Shown here one piece after another: positions 33,079 to 45,599 of a stretch of DNA of 64,000 nt. The first letter of the stretch is position 1. Each line of letters starts with the position of its first letter. The notes beneath the pieces were generated by a model. The model was given only the letters and a program-made list of their open reading frames with translations, was not told where the DNA came from and did not search any database. This DNA is from Paraphoma chrysanthemicola. Its lineage: Eukaryota; Ascomycota; Dothideomycetes; Pleosporales; Phaeosphaeriaceae. Location of the stretch: positions 2,046,001 to 2,110,000 of the forward strand of contig JAGMWG010000003.1 in assembly GCA_020744225.1 (NCBI GenBank), given 5' to 3'. A program made the position numbers and the translations under genes.

Positions 33079-34899
33079 ATGGACGACGAAGTGCCCTCTC
33101 TCACTTCAGCGAGTGAGCTGTCGTCCGCTCCCATGAACGTGTCACCAGACGAGAAACCGCTGCTAGTTCAACCCTCCAGCTCACCGCCGCCGCTGATCGA
33201 AGACCACTCAAGGCTGCTAGAGGAGAGCGAGGTGCAGTTACACAGTAAGAACGATCCCGTCTTCACAACTTTGGTTAGCTAATCGCACATTTCAGACCAG
33301 CTGAAGCTCTCTACGTACGAGTATGCTGCACTCGAGGAGCGTTACCGCACACTCTCAGGCCAGTATCGTGAGCTCCGAAAGCTGGCCTCAGGATACTACG
33401 ACATTATCCGAGGCTCGTCTTCTTACGAGGAAGAGGATGTGAGTCTCGACCAGCTTCGTATTGAGGCTGGTCATGAGGGCTTCCGTGCGAAAGCTCTAGA
33501 GGTGAATGCCATCAGGCCCATCGTGCATGATGCTGGCGGGCTGGAGGCTCTCACCTCGCAACTGCAATCACTGAGCTGGCTCATAGAGCAGACTGGAGGT
33601 ATAGGCGAGCTTGAAGAGTTGGTCGAGGATGCTCGCATGCTCCGTTCCAGGGTAGATGCGGTGGGAGGTCTGCACGGCTTTGACCATCTCGTCGCCGAAG
33701 TCAATCGTTTACGAGCGGAGCAGCAGTCTCTTGCTGGAGTTAATCACAACATTGGCAGCAGAGATTCAATGAAGGTTAAGGCTATGAAGTATGACATGCT
33801 TCAGCAAGCCTTCACCGACATACAGAGACGGCCTGCTGGCAGCTACCAAGCAGGTCCAAAAGCTGCTGGGCCTAAGAAAGTGAAGCATGCGGGCAGGACC
33901 GTTGTCCCATCTCAAGGACCGCCTGCTACTACGATTCTTGATCGCGCCCCTCTCTTATCGTCTGCACCGGCCCATATTGTCCCAGCTCAGACTTCAGGTG
34001 CTATGAATCCGGACCGCGCCCGTCTCTTGTCCTTGATGCCGCCTCCTCGCGATCCTGACCGGCGTCTGTACGAACCTCCGCTTCCTCCGTCCAAACCAAC
34101 GACCAAGACAGGTTCAAACCAGGAGCCTCTGGGCCCTCCTCGAAGGGGCCGACAACCAAGCGGTCAGGAACATCAAGAGCCGGACTCGCTGAAGCGTAAG
34201 CAACACGAGGAGCCAACTCTCACCCTCGTCAAGCGTCCGCGGGTCGATCTTGGTCGTGCTTCGGCCCTGGTTCAAGCTACATTATCTCCTGCTACCACAC
34301 GTCCAGGAACAAGCAACAGTGTTATCAAGATGGAGGAGCCGGAGTCTCAGCCTACTACAGTCCAAGATCTAGCCTCGTCTGCCCAGATCGTGATCAAACA
34401 AGAAGTGCCTGAAGGGGGACACGATCCGCGTCCGTTGGACTATCGGCTATGCAGAGACCTTGGTACCCGCGACAGCACTTCCATCATGGTTGACAACCAC
34501 CCCATTGCTCTCTGGGTGGGTAGCGGCGACGCCAACAGCGATATTACCACGAACTTGATCAGAGTCTCTGACATTCCGCTGGCGCTAGCACGGTTTCTGG
34601 CGTACAACATCAACAAACATATCCGCGGGTCCGACGATCGACATTGGCTCACCATGCCGCCGAACAACGAAATATGCGTCTTGCGGTACATCCTCGATCG
34701 TCACAGGCCATGTGGACAGCCACAAGAGCGCAGGGCATGTAGGCACTGCACTTCTGTGTGGGTTGCGCATCATCGGGCCTGCGCCCTGCTCCAAGAGATT
34801 GACGGAGTGCGCACGGTGGTATTTGTCCCGCTTAAAGAAGCTCTTCGACGTGGCGTTGAGTGGACTGAGAAGTCATACTGGGTCACTGGTGTAAAGTAG
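33079..34899 (+). CDS. Uncharacterised protein with three 22-residue GG-L repeats and a Cys/His-rich C-terminus
   Basis: Model: join(33079..33244, 33296..34899), 589 aa, with a 51-nt intron whose junction gives EVQLHNQLKLSTYEY. Layout: a Ser/Pro-rich leader; a predicted helix (LEERYRTLSGQYRELRKLAS); then three tandem repeats of 22 residues at 33526-33723, each with a GG[LI] start and an amphipathic helix (for example GGIGELEELVEDARMLRSRV). A long basic, Pro-rich disordered region follows, with two possible nuclear-localisation patches (SLKRKQHEEP, LVKRPRVDL). Two VIKMEEPE/VIKQEVPE-type motifs resemble SUMO-acceptor sites (VIKxE). The C-terminal 150 residues look folded and contain several Cys/His (HRPCG, RRACRHCTS, AHHRACAL) that could bind zinc. 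No named family recognised. Nuclear location is inference from the NLS-like and SUMO-like patches. Confidence 0.75.
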
Positions 34900-35170
34900 A
34901 GAGTGTTCCGGCCACAGAAGGGGCCTTGCAGTACACCTGGGGTGCACTTCTTCGCAAAGGTTAAAGAGTCTAGCTCAGACTCTTGCACGTAGCGGAATAT
35001 TTAACTCGGAATTTGTGTACCTCTGTTCATGCCCTGATCACTCTATGGTATCATCCCGTTCCGACCAGATTGCTCCAAGAAACAAGCAGCGCCGCTAAAT
35101 AAAATAGTCACAATAAATCTGACTTCGCCTCTTGCTTCATCCCACATATCTCAAGAGCCCACTCATTCAT

Positions 35171-37181
35171 CTAGTCATCATCGTACCTAATCTCCACTTT
35201 ATCCGCAATCTCCCTAATCCTGCTCACCACCGTCTCCTCGATCAACTCGCCCCTTCCGCCAGCAACCTGCAAAATCAAATCATTCAAACTACTCCGTCCG
35301 AGAATATCGACATGATCTGCCGTATTCGGTCCTCCTCGCGGATTGAACCGATCCGGCTCGTGCAGCATTTCGTATGTCGTGACTTTGACACCCGCGGGGT
35401 TGTACCGCTTATGCTTCCATCCCTTGGCACACATGTACCCGCTCGATAGGAGATTGACAGTTCCATCTCCTTCGCCCATGACGACGCCGTGATCAACTGG
35501 CCCCTCGGTGGTATTCGCGGGGCTAATGAAACCCGTGTCGAGCGTGACGTTGAGGCCAGACATGGGTTCGTCGTCGCTGCGGTAATAATACGCGCGTTCC
35601 GTTTCCTTGCCGACGCCGTAGAAGCAGTAGATTTTGAAACTGGGGGCGAGCGGGAGGCGGGTTTCGAGGGGATTGAGCCATTTTGCGGGGATGAGCTGGT
35701 TGTCTTCGACTTGGTGGATGGTGTGTGCGACGCCGTGGGAGAAGGAGGATAGGACCATGTCTTTGTACCATTGTTCTGCGTTGTTGAAGAGATAGGGGAG
35801 CGAGTCTTCCACGGTGAGATTGCGTGCTGTAAGTGTGGAGTTGTGATCGCGGAAGCGCAGGAAGTTTCCAAAGGAGACGTTTTGTCCCGGAATGTCGTCG
35901 GGTGCCCATGTCGCGTTTCCCCAAACGGCGTTTCCGCCCATAGGCAGCATAGACGAGAGACCGGGCATGGCGCGGAAGATTTCTGCGCGTTCGTAACGAG
36001 AAAGGAATTTCTCGAGGCCGTAGACCGCAAAGGCATTCAGTTGGGCCGTGTCTTTCATTTCGCCGGAGAGCACAGCGGGCAAGTCCTTGACGGCGCCGAG
36101 CATGCACCCACTAATGTTAATCCAGCTGTCGATGTACGCTTCCACCCAACCGGGACCGCCGTTGCCGTACCCTTCGGCTTCGACCCAGTGTAAGAAGTAG
36201 TAGAGCACCTGCGAGCCCATGGAGTGAGAGAGCAAGACGACCTTCTTGTTGGAGACGCGGACGGCGACTTCGATGTGCGACTTGAGGCGGGTGAAGTATT
36301 GGTCGCGTTTCTCGTAATTCATGTAGGACATGCGCCAGTCGTATGCTGCTGTGAAGGCATTGCTGGGGTCGTATCCGATGGTCGCGAGGTTCTCAAGGAT
36401 CTTGTTCCATATCCAATAACCCGTGATGAAGAAATCTGCTGCATCGAAACCCTGTGCTGCGCGCAGCTTTATGCCCGGTGGATCGAGTCCAGTGACCTTA
36501 TCCAGCATGACATGTCTCTTCCAGCTCGCTTTGTCCAGCACCAACGCGCGCATCATGCTCCATGAACCCCACAACCTCTTGCGGAAGTACTGTCTCGAGC
36601 CCTCCTCTGTGCCCCATGACTCCAGTCCTGTCGAGATGACCCCAGGTATCATTATGACAGGATGATGTGCCGTAATGCCTTGCTTCCTGGCATGTAGTCC
36701 GACCGCAAACGAATCGTAATTAACCGCATCGCGTTCTTGTTTCTACTAAGTTCAGCAAATCAGCCCTCAGTCTAGATCAGTCCTACCTCGCATGGTCCCA
36801 AGGGTTCTTCTCCTCCAACACTTCACAGTTCAAACGGGAACTTCTTACCTGCAACTGCTGCGCACTATTCACAAAGCTTGCCGGCAATGCATCCAGTATG
36901 CTATCCAAGTTCATATTCTCCAAACTCTTCAAATCAATCATTTCATTACTACTCGCAAAGAACCCAGCGACGATCAGCCCGAACACGCCTCCCAGCACAA
37001 ATATCCACGCATTCTTCCTCTTGCTTTTGCCCTTCTTCTTCAGTGTGTGTAGCTGTTCGGCTGTAATCACGCGCAAGTTCGACGGCCGCTTGTTATCCGG
37101 ATCGGGCGTGGGTTCGCGGCTTTCGATGGGCGAGTCGGCTTCAGTTGGCGTGCCGCCGAAGCGGCGGCGCAGAAAGGACAT
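35171..37181 (-). CDS. LRO1: Phospholipid:diacylglycerol acyltransferase (PDAT)
   Basis: ER membrane enzyme that moves an acyl chain from phospholipid to diacylglycerol to make triacylglycerol. Model: complement(35171..36742, 36849..37181), 634 aa, one 106-nt intron joining SFVNSAQQLQ to KQERDAVNYDSFAVGL. A basic cytosolic N-terminus with KKKGKSKRK precedes one membrane segment (AWIFVLGGVFGLIVAGFFAS); the rest is lumenal. LCAT-like core: MIPGVISTGLESWGT, the lid region with RLWGSWSMMRAL, catalytic Ser in LLSHSMGSQVLYYF, Asp in GEGDGTVNLLSSGYMC, His in TADHVDILG. Length matches yeast Lro1 (661 aa). The intron is longer than others here and has weak internal coding potential, so a different exon-1 end is possible. 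Confidence 0.94.
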
Positions 37182-37474
37182 TTAGAAGGCGCGGGATAAG
37201 ACGGAGGCTGAGGTGAGCTGATGTGTTCGGGTATGCGGCAGCGTAGTACGACAGTATTCCAAGAAGTATGTTTTTGTTGCACGATCACGAGCCGCGACTT
37301 CCCGACATGTGACGGCATTATTTTGGGCAAGGGACAGGGATCGACGCAGGGTTGTTGCACGCACATGTGAGCCAAGCCGGAGGTGTGCCCGCAGCTTCAC
37401 TTACGTTCCGAGGGTCGGAACTGTCTTGCATTCTTCGGCCTTGATACAACAATCTTAGGGTTCAAATTGCTGCT
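37182..37474. promoter_or_regulatory. Divergent promoter of LRO1 and NAA30
   Basis: The 293 bp between two start codons. No recognisable TATA box. Coding signal is absent. Confidence 0.45.
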
Positions 37475-38128
37475 ATGGCGGAAGGAACGCCTACAGCTAT
37501 ACCCGCAGACCTCGAGCTCGAATACGTACAGTATGAAGCCCACAAGGAAGAGCAGTACCTCCCCGTCATCCGACAATTGATCTCCAAGGACCTTTCCGAG
37601 CCATACAGCATCTATGTGTATAGGTACTTCTTATATCAATGGGGTGACCTATGTTACATGGTACTTATTTCTATCCTCCTTCTCAAGATATGTACCGACT
37701 AAATCTCCGCCTAGGCTCTCGACCCTACCACATCCGCCCTCATCGGCGTCATAATATGCAAACTCGAGACCCACCGCTCTGGCACGTTTCGCGGATACAT
37801 TGCCATGCTCGCCGTGCAAGAACCCTACCGCGGCCGGGGGATCGCATCCAAGCTCGTACAAATGGCAATCGAAGCAATGGCAGCCCGGGACGCCGACGAG
37901 ATCGTGCTCGAGACGGAGGTTACAAACACTGCCAGCCTGAAGCTGTATGAGCGTCTAGGATTCCTGCGGAGTAAGCGACTGCATCGATACTATTTGAATG
38001 GGAATGCGGCGTTTAGGTTGATACTATATTTGAAAGAGGGAACGGCGTTGAAGAGGCCAGATCATGGACACGAGATGGGCGGCATGGCTAGTCTTGATTC
38101 ATTAGAAGAAGCTGGAATGATATCATGA
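37475..38128 (+). CDS. NAA30: N-alpha-acetyltransferase 30, NatC catalytic subunit (Mak3)
   Basis: GNAT enzyme that acetylates the N-terminal Met of proteins starting Met-Leu, Met-Ile, Met-Phe or Met-Trp. Model: join(37475..37660, 37715..38128), 199 aa, with a 54-nt intron; the splice gives RYFLYQWGDLCYMALDPTTS. Family signatures: LISKDLSEPYSIYVYRYFL near the N-terminus, IGVIICKLE, RGYIAMLAVQEPYRGRGIAS with the acetyl-CoA R-x-x-G-x-A/G loop, and LETEVTNTASLKLYERLGF. The last 40 residues are hydrophilic and variable. Yeast Mak3 is 176 aa, so the length fits. It should work on ribosomes with Naa35 and Naa38, which are not in this window. Confidence 0.95.
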
Positions 38129-38395
38129 TCAAGACGAACGGGTATGATTTCAATGCTTGTACGGCAAACTTGAGAGAACATCGCAAAATGGTCAATGCAT
38201 CTACATGAACGAGGCGCGACAGGTTGCCAGTGGAACATCAGTGCTGGAAGGGTCGGCAGGTCAATCATGAGTATACTTGACTGAAGTGGGATTGAAGGAT
38301 TGAGGGAGAGGGAACATGGCGGCAAGGACATGTTACTTCAAATGTTTCATTGGACAGTTCACTATTTCCTCCCGTGGTATATACGTCAGCGCCGT

Positions 38396-39809
38396 CTACT
38401 TCTTCTCCTCCAATGTCAACCCCTCAATTGTCTTCTCCCCGCTCTCGGTCCCTACATCTACACTCGCCTTGTCCTGGCCCTCCACATGCCCATCCGGCTT
38501 AGCCTCGACCTTCTTCGCACCCGGGTGGAAAGTGCCCTTGTTCTTGACCTTCTTCTCCTTCTTCTTCTCCGCTGGTGGCGGCGGGTACGCCTTCTGCTCA
38601 ATTTCCTGCCACTCAGGGTTGGCCTGGAACTCCTTTTGTACAGGCTCAAGGAGCTCGTTCAGGGCGGCTGTGACTGCGGGCTTGAGGTCTTGTGGCGAGA
38701 GGACGTCCTTGGCATAGTCTTCCTTCATCTGCGCAATGTTGTTGTAGACGAGGGGCTCTGCATCGCGACGCTCGACGACGAACTTCGGCTCGCCGTACTT
38801 GAGGCTGCCAGCGGGGAGGAGCACGTACTCGACGAAGGAGAGGATACCGTTGTCTTCGACTTGCTTGGGGATGGCGTGGGCCTTCTTTAGCTTCCGCTTA
38901 ACAACATCGGCGTTGTCGAGCACGTCAATCTTGGAGTCGGGATCGGAGGAGCTCATCTTGCCACCTTGCAGACCGGGGACCATGGGGTTCATCAAGTGAG
39001 CACGCTCCTTGTAGCCGAGCTTGGGTAGGGCGTCTTTGGCAAGGGCGAAGATCTTACGCTGGTCTACACCACCGAACTGGACATCGACATCGAGGTACTG
39101 CTCGTCAAGAGCCTGCATGAGCGGGTAGAGAAGACCACTCAAAGGTGCGTTCTCGGTCTGCTTAACGACCTCAGCACCAGCCTTCTTCGCATCGCGCTCG
39201 CTTGTTATCGATGCCAGTCGCAGCACATCCATCATGTATTCTGAAGACAGCTCATAACTCGAACCAAGCACGAACTCAAGCCTGTCAATGGGGACCTTGA
39301 CGGCCTTGAGCAGGGCGGTAATGGTGTAGCGGTAGTACTCTGCGCGGTACTTGACGAGCTCGATGGGCGCCTTTAGGTTGTCGAGGAAGCCGTGGATGTC
39401 GGCGAGGAGAACCTTGACGTGGCAGCCTGCGGACAAAAATTGTGCGATCTTGAGGATGGGAACGAACTGTGTGATTGTTAGACGGCGCGTTTGAGTGCTA
39501 CAGAATTCCAAGGGAACGTACGTATCCGCAGTGCGGCCGGCCAGTAGTGGCAGTGCCCCAGTAGAGCTTCAAGTGGCCATTCTTTTTGAGCGCCTCCTCC
39601 ATAATTTCTGGGTTCAGCACTTCCTGCAAGTTGACCTTGATCAGGTCCAACTTCGCTTCGTTGGTGAGATTTGCGCCGACATCGCCGTTGAGCTGTGCCT
39701 CGCGCGCCTTGTCCAGTCTTGACCGCGCATCCTTGAGCTGCTCTTGTGCCTCTGCGATCTTCTTCTCTAGCAGCGTAATCTCGTCTTGAATCGCGACAGG
39801 GTCCGCCAT
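38396..39809 (-). CDS. TYS1: Tyrosyl-tRNA synthetase, cytosolic
   Basis: Class Ic synthetase that charges tRNA-Tyr. Model: complement(38396..39466, 39522..39809), 452 aa, with a 55-nt intron; splicing gives GRPHCGYFVPILKIAQFL. The N-terminal 55 residues form a helical coil rich in Glu/Lys. The HIGH-like motif is PHCGY and the second signature is GGKMSSSDPDSKIDVLD. Tyrosine-pocket segments LLADIHGFLDNLK and VQFGGVDQRKIFALA are present. The C-terminal 60 residues are Lys/Glu-rich (EKKKEKKVKNKG) and disordered, longer than in yeast Tys1 (394 aa). There is no EMAP-II-like domain as in animals. Convergent with NAA30. Confidence 0.96.
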
Positions 39810-41183
39810 GGTGGGGTAGCGGGGCAGATGCGCGTGTCAATTGAACAAAAAAGAAGGGGTATAATATGAGAAGAAAGGGTAGTGAGTCTAGAGTTGAGAG
39901 AGAAGACACTATTATATGGCCGCCCGCTCAGCTGAAAAGCAGTGGTTGGTGGTGAGTATTTTGGCGAGCTGAATGAGTCGGACGTGGATCCAGCACCGCG
40001 GCGAGCCCGCTGAACCCTTGTTAGTGTACCTTTTTTAGCCTCGCAATGGCGCAGCCGTGGCAGCCTCGCTCCTCTTTTCCCATTCCCTCCACTCCTTCGG
40101 AAGTCGGAAACCTTCAGAGGCCTGTGCCTTCCCAATACAATTTGTCCCTAGTGAAAAGGATCTGAAGGCTGGCCTTATTTCCATTATGTTCTGATAGCTG
40201 TAGACGAAGCGAAGACCGCTTCGCGTTGCGGTGTCGCGACCCTCAGCTTCCCGCCAACACCACGCGGGGCGGCCCTAGGCCCTCAGCCTCATCCTGCAAC
40301 CACGCCAAATATGATGTGAGCACGCCCATGGCTGGCTGGAACAGGTAAACACTGCATGCTTGGCATCTAGATGTGGCTGTATGGCGAAGCGAACCGTCTT
40401 GGTTTTTCTTGTCGTTTGCGATCTACATACCAGCAGAGTTCCATACACAATGGAAAGTAGACTTGTGAAGCCGACTGTCAAAACAAGACGCTTACGGACT
40501 GATACAATCGGCTCCTACTCATGGTGGAAGCACCCAGGTTCTAATAGCAAGCCAAGTAGGTATTGTGCGGCGCAGGCTGGGATTTCCGCACAACATAACC
40601 TCTAGCGAACACGACGATTTCAGTCATTGTAGATGCATTCGCATATCGATGCCGATTGAGTTGCTAAGTGTGGGAGACACCATAGGACATCTGACACCGT
40701 TAAGTCCGCGAAGTTGTAATCGAAGAACAGCCGGGCTCCGCCATCACGTTAGCAAGGCGTAATATCCCAACATCATTTGGCAGTCTCGGCGAAAGAGATG
40801 GAATCACTGGTACGGCCAGCGGTCGTCAGAGATCTCGTGGATCTTCCATTTCAAATCGAATTGCAATGAGCAGCCTCTACACATCGCACTTTGGACTCTC
40901 GGAGTCGGCTTTCCTACCGCACTCCGCCAGGATTCTGCTGTAAGCTTCACAAGAACACCAACGAAAGTGTGCAAGAGAATGCTGACAAAATCCTAGAGCT
41001 CGGATTTAGCAATGACTACGTGGACGGAGTTCGCAACAATACAAAAGAAGGTGTGAAGCATAGGGGTAGACGAGTGTCAAGCACGCAGATCCGGCAGCAT
41101 TCAATAATTTGGTCCCCACAAACTCTGCATCTCCCAAATCGCTTTTTATATCAAGCTCCTTCTCCAAGTCCACTGAATCTATC
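39810..41183. other. Intergenic: divergent TYS1 / SDR upstream region
   Basis: About 1.4 kb. A C/T-rich tract near 40020-40090 should belong to the TYS1 promoter. The rest shows no gene, repeat or RNA motif that I can support. Confidence 0.5.
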
Positions 41184-42407
41184 ATGTCCTGGGATCATAA
41201 CGACAAGACAATCGAATGGACCATTCCGTTCCAGCTCACTCGGAAGATCATCCGTGACGTCCCACCCCTCTTGTCCCCCGAAGATCCAAACAATTCAGCA
41301 AAAGGCAAGATCGTCGTCATCACGGGCGGTGCCACTGGCATCGGCGCTGTACGCCATGTACTCCTTTGCCATATCACTGTGCACTAACCTCCTGTTCCAG
41401 GCCGCAGCCCGAGTCTGGACCCGCGCTGGCGCCACAGGTGTTGTCATCGCGGGTCGCAGGAAAGAACTCCTCGACAAGACAGCAACCGAGCTGAGGACTC
41501 TTGCTAAAGAAACCACCACGATCCTCGCCGTGCCCACCGATGTGACCAAAGTCAGCGATACAGAAAACCTGTTCAATCAAGTCAACAGTACTTTTGGTGC
41601 CCCGGCCGATGTCGTCCTTTCCAACGCTGGAACCTTTGCGAAAAAGCTGAAACCTCACGAAGAATCATCTGAGGAGTGGTGGAGCAAGTTTGTGCGTTGC
41701 TTCCCTAAATCCTGTCTGCATATACTATCTTATTGCGCTGAAGACACCATCCTTATTTAAACTGTGGGTACATTTTCGCCGCTGACAGACTCACGTTATA
41801 GGAAATCAATACCTTGGGCACGCACAATCTCGCTGCAAGCTTCGTTCGCAGTCAATCCAATCCTAGCTCCCCAGTCGGCACATTTATTAGCACAAACTCC
41901 GGACTTGCCGCTCTCGTAGCACCTGGACTGAGTGGATACTCGATTGCCAAGATGGCGGCGCAGAGATATATCGAGTACTTGGATGTTGGTACGAAATCCT
42001 CGACATGCGTTGAGGCACCTAAGTGGAACTGACCGGCCACAGAATATCCAACACTCAAGTGTTTCACTTTGTTTCCAGGAATCGTGAAAACGGATATGGT
42101 TTGTCTCTCCCAGCCTCTCCTTTTACCGACTCTCACTTCCTCTGATTGATCGAAAACATGCTGATATTCGCAGCTCGATCCCTTCTTCGAACCCTATGCG
42201 CTCGATCATCCGGACCAAACCGGCGCACTTGCACTTTACCTCGCGAGTCAGCGCGCAGACTATCTCAAAGGCAGTCTGGTCAGTATCAACTGGGATGTCG
42301 AGGAGATGGAGAAGCACAAAGAGGAGATTGAGAAGGGCTTGTTGAAGATCAAGTATGTGCCTGTTTTGCCGGTGAGTGGGGGAAAGGGTTTCGAGGAGGG
42401 TACGTAG
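41184..42407 (+). CDS. Short-chain dehydrogenase/reductase
   Basis: NAD(P)-dependent oxidoreductase with a Rossmann fold; substrate unknown. Model: join(41184..41348, 41401..41691, 41802..41988, 42043..42098, 42174..42407), 310 aa, with introns of 52-110 nt and consistent phases. The coenzyme motif is VVITGGATGIGAAAARVW (TGxxxGxG) and ADVVLSNAGTF is the NNAG-type strand. The catalytic residues are Ser in ISTNSGLAA and Tyr/Lys in GYSIAKMAA. After the active site, FPGIVKTDM is the classical SDR PG motif. Arg in IAGRRKELLDK after strand 2 suggests NADP(H) preference. The third intron boundary (41989-42042) is supported by recovery of EYPTLKCFTLFPG. A protein of this type could act in secondary metabolism or detoxification, but no cluster partner is adjacent. 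Confidence 0.9.
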
Positions 42408-44404
42408 ATGCAGAAGGGAAGGGAAGAGAAGTGGAGAGCAGGAGGGGTACAAAAGGATAGTATAAGATGGCATGGTTGAAGATAATGAAAATGTGTCTTT
42501 GTTCGTTACAACATATACAACACGAATAACGTATCGGGGCAAGACTTCATGCTTTACATCCAGACGATCCTTATTTAATCTTGCTAACACATGCACATTA
42601 TCGTGCCAGCAGTCACGTCTTCGACTGCACTACCTTGACCAAAACTGCCAAGCAAACGTGCTTGACTACGAGAGAGTATAAGGACAAAAAGGATCCAAGA
42701 AAAAGATCTGAGACATCTGAGTCCTGGTATCATGCGCGGCTGGTGGATGTGATGTGCCAAGGCAGTCGTGCGCGAATCATGTCCCAAAACACTCCCAGGA
42801 ATGTCGCAAGAGAAGTGGCACAGCAACTGAAGAATTTGCACCCAGAGATTCTGCTCCGTTAGGCGAGCTTTCGTATTTTCTTGTGGCACTCCTCAGTTTC
42901 GAGTCCTCAGCTTCGAGTCACAACAACAGACCGCCAGAGATGTACTTTTCGTGCTGGTAGGCTCACAGCAGCACTCAATCCCACGGACGTGCTTAGGCCA
43001 CTTGTGGACATGGTTACCACGCAATAGCAGATGTGTACAAGATCCCGAGGCTTACCGAGCAAGACTGTCTCATAATGCGCGAAAGCATTGTCAGAAGATG
43101 CCAGTCCTGTTCTTCTGCGGCTCGTTTTACTCACTTCGTATTTCGAGTCGGCGTCACCGCGATCGCGCCCGTCGTCACCGGCTTCAAGCTGTCGTTTGCG
43201 ACCTGACATCCATGAACAACTACGCCGTCTTTGTGTGGGGTAGCATGGATCCTCGAAGTCGGCCGAGACGAAATTTTGGAAGAACTATTTGCCGATAAGC
43301 TTATCCGGGACTGAGTTCCAGACGTGTCCAGAACTCTTTTTAAATGTCTCTCGACTCGTCTTTCGTGTAAGTGACGATCATCGCGATAGCCGTTGGAGCT
43401 GAAAGGCCCATTGATGGGCCTCGCGTATTTTGTAATCAGGTAATCGCAAGGAGGCGCGCTGCAGAAGACAGGGCTGACGATCATCATAGGGCGACGGGAC
43501 CTGCAGTAGCGACAACGGCGATTGGCGGTTCACAGCTGTGCGCCAGAAAACGGTGTAGAACGCCTCCTTACGCGATGCAAGCAAAGCTCTGTCTGCGAGT
43601 CAACTGATCGCATCCCAATCTGTACGCCAGAGTCATCTTGCCAATGGCAGCGGCCAAGAAACGCAGCGGCCAAACAACGCATCAGTCGCGATGATGGGTC
43701 GTGACCAGAGTGCTGCAATACGCCACACAGCGGGGGTGCATTGACGCGACTTAGCATACAAGCAAGCTGTGCACTCCAGGTGAGCGGCCGATTGACAAAG
43801 TACGGAGCAATGATCAAAAAAGTACACGTTGTAGCTGTGCTTTGCTCGTTGATGTGTATATGGCTAAGTGGGTGGTCGCCTGCATGGTCTGCTGCGTAAC
43901 ATTGCAACTGCCCGTGCACGCCCGGAGCTCTCGAGGCGGGACTGATGCCGAATCCACCTCTGCGGTGTAAGAACGCGACAAAAACGAACACACAAGTCTG
44001 CGAACGCTGAGCCAAACGCTGGGTCACAGTTGTTCGACTCGCATCGCGATTTCCACGCCAAAAAGAAAACACCCACACAGTTGTGCCTTTTATCGACCGT
44101 TGTAGCTGCAATCCTCCAAATAGCCTGTCGGCGTTGTTGGAGAGGGTCGTCCACTTACTTCGCTCGACTGGTAGCTTCCACCACCACGATACGTCGAGTG
44201 CTCTCTCCGCCGCTCTCTCGCGCCTCCACCGGTCGAATACCCTGCGCGTCAGCGAGACGTGGAAACCTCACTTCCTGAGCTCCACAACAAATCTCGTCGT
44301 CGCACGCTCCGCATCCCCTCTTTCGCGGTCCCACCACGGTCTGTAAACTACGCGCTGCAGGTTTGCAAAGCCGACAATCTTCAGAGGTATACATACAGGG
44401 AAGA
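42408..44404. other. Intergenic, no supported gene
   Basis: About 2.0 kb marking the start of the gene-sparse half. Frames are short and overlapping. I see no domain motif, tRNA or obvious transposon end. Confidence 0.5.
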
Positions 44405-45599
44405 ATGGAATCCAATGGGATGTCCACTCCTCTAGCAATGGAGAAAGAAGCTCAGATGCTTGCCGATCAAGACACAGCAGCGGGTACCGCGACCCACTTA
44501 CTAGGAGCCGCACCCTCACAGAGCCGTACCTCACATCCGGTCGGGTCTAGCACAGAAACCCACCCCCAGGGCGATCTTGCACCCGCTTCCGCAGGTAAGA
44601 TTCCTTTGCAGAAAATGTCATTGCTCGTTGCCAGCACTCGTAGTCCTCCAAGCTAATCCGCCGCCCGCCTGTAGATCCTACCACCAACACCGCGAAGCAC
44701 AACGATAGTGTCGCCGGACCACGATCTCAGACCAATACCACCGCCGACGCTGATACCACGACCAGGACCGTCGAGAAGTCAACCCAGCACACTCCGCGCG
44801 GCGGTCGGACTTTATCTTTCCGTGCTTCGTGGCGCTCCTGGTCTCCCGTCATAAAACTCACCCGCTGGCTATCTGGCCGTAAGCGCGATGGGGACTTCGA
44901 CAGACATATCAGATTGATATACAACATGGGGCACAACGATGTGGTCAGAGAAGCAGTGCTGGGACTCGACACAAAATGCCCTGGTGATTGGATAAGGATG
45001 TCCTTCCTGCAGGAGGCCTTCGGCTTGGACTATAGCAAAAACCCTTCGTACTGCGTTGCGAACAATGGGGGCACGCTGGTGTATTGCTTTGGTCAAATTA
45101 CATTGCGGTGGTCAGGCAAGAATCCCGATGACAGTTGGTTACCCGGCAACTTGCACTTTGAGCCGAAAACATACACTGCCGTATTTGATGTGGTCGAAAC
45201 CACGCAATGGGATGTCCTTTTCGGCGGACAGACGCTAGACAAGCTCGGGATAGTCACTGTTAACGATCGTTTTTTTGGCTACTATGACTCCCGTCGACCG
45301 GCTATCCCCAAAGGTGAGTAGAAATAAAGCCCCCACCACGCCTTCACTGACTTTGTGACCATAGTCACTCCGGGCCAAGCTGCCAACTCACAAGCGCGTG
45401 TCGACGAAGAACGTGCTGCGGCGCGAAGGTCGAGACTGCAAGCTGAGGAGCAGAGTGTAAGCTTTTCATACCCAAATAGCGAAGTGATAGACTCGCTGAC
45501 TGATCACAACAGGCGCAATTAATCACAACGGCCACCGCAACAGCCACCACAACGGCCGCCACAATGGCCACCACCACTCCAGCCACCGGCGGTCAATGA
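44405..45599 (+). CDS. Retropepsin-like domain protein (uncharacterised)
   Basis: Model: join(44405..44594, 44675..45313, 45365..45456, 45513..45599), 335 aa; all junctions keep phase. The N-terminal 110 residues are Thr/Ser/Gln-rich and disordered. Residues near 160-280 resemble a retropepsin fold. LGLDTKCPGDWIRMSFLQ sits where DTG-x-x-x-x-fIs is expected, with Lys in place of the active-site Gly. FGQITLRWSG is a middle strand, and VVETTQWDVLFGGQTLDKLG is the C-terminal strand-turn seen as x-D-x-[LI]-L-G-x-x-x-L in retropepsins. The catalytic Asp is present but DTK would be unusual, so activity is doubtful. The C-terminus is Ala/Thr low-complexity. A relative lies at 49329-49804. No reverse transcriptase or integrase is nearby, so this may be a host-type fungal family rather than a transposon. 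Confidence 0.65.

Noticed and set aside
38300..38890. 196-codon plus-strand frame rich in Leu
   Set aside because: Antisense to the Lys/Glu-rich end of TYS1; the Leu runs are complements of Lys/Glu codons.
40891..41183. Upstream extension of the short-chain dehydrogenase
   Set aside because: The extension to 41109 starts with TTG, and upstream sequence shows no SDR similarity. ATG 41184 fits the family length.
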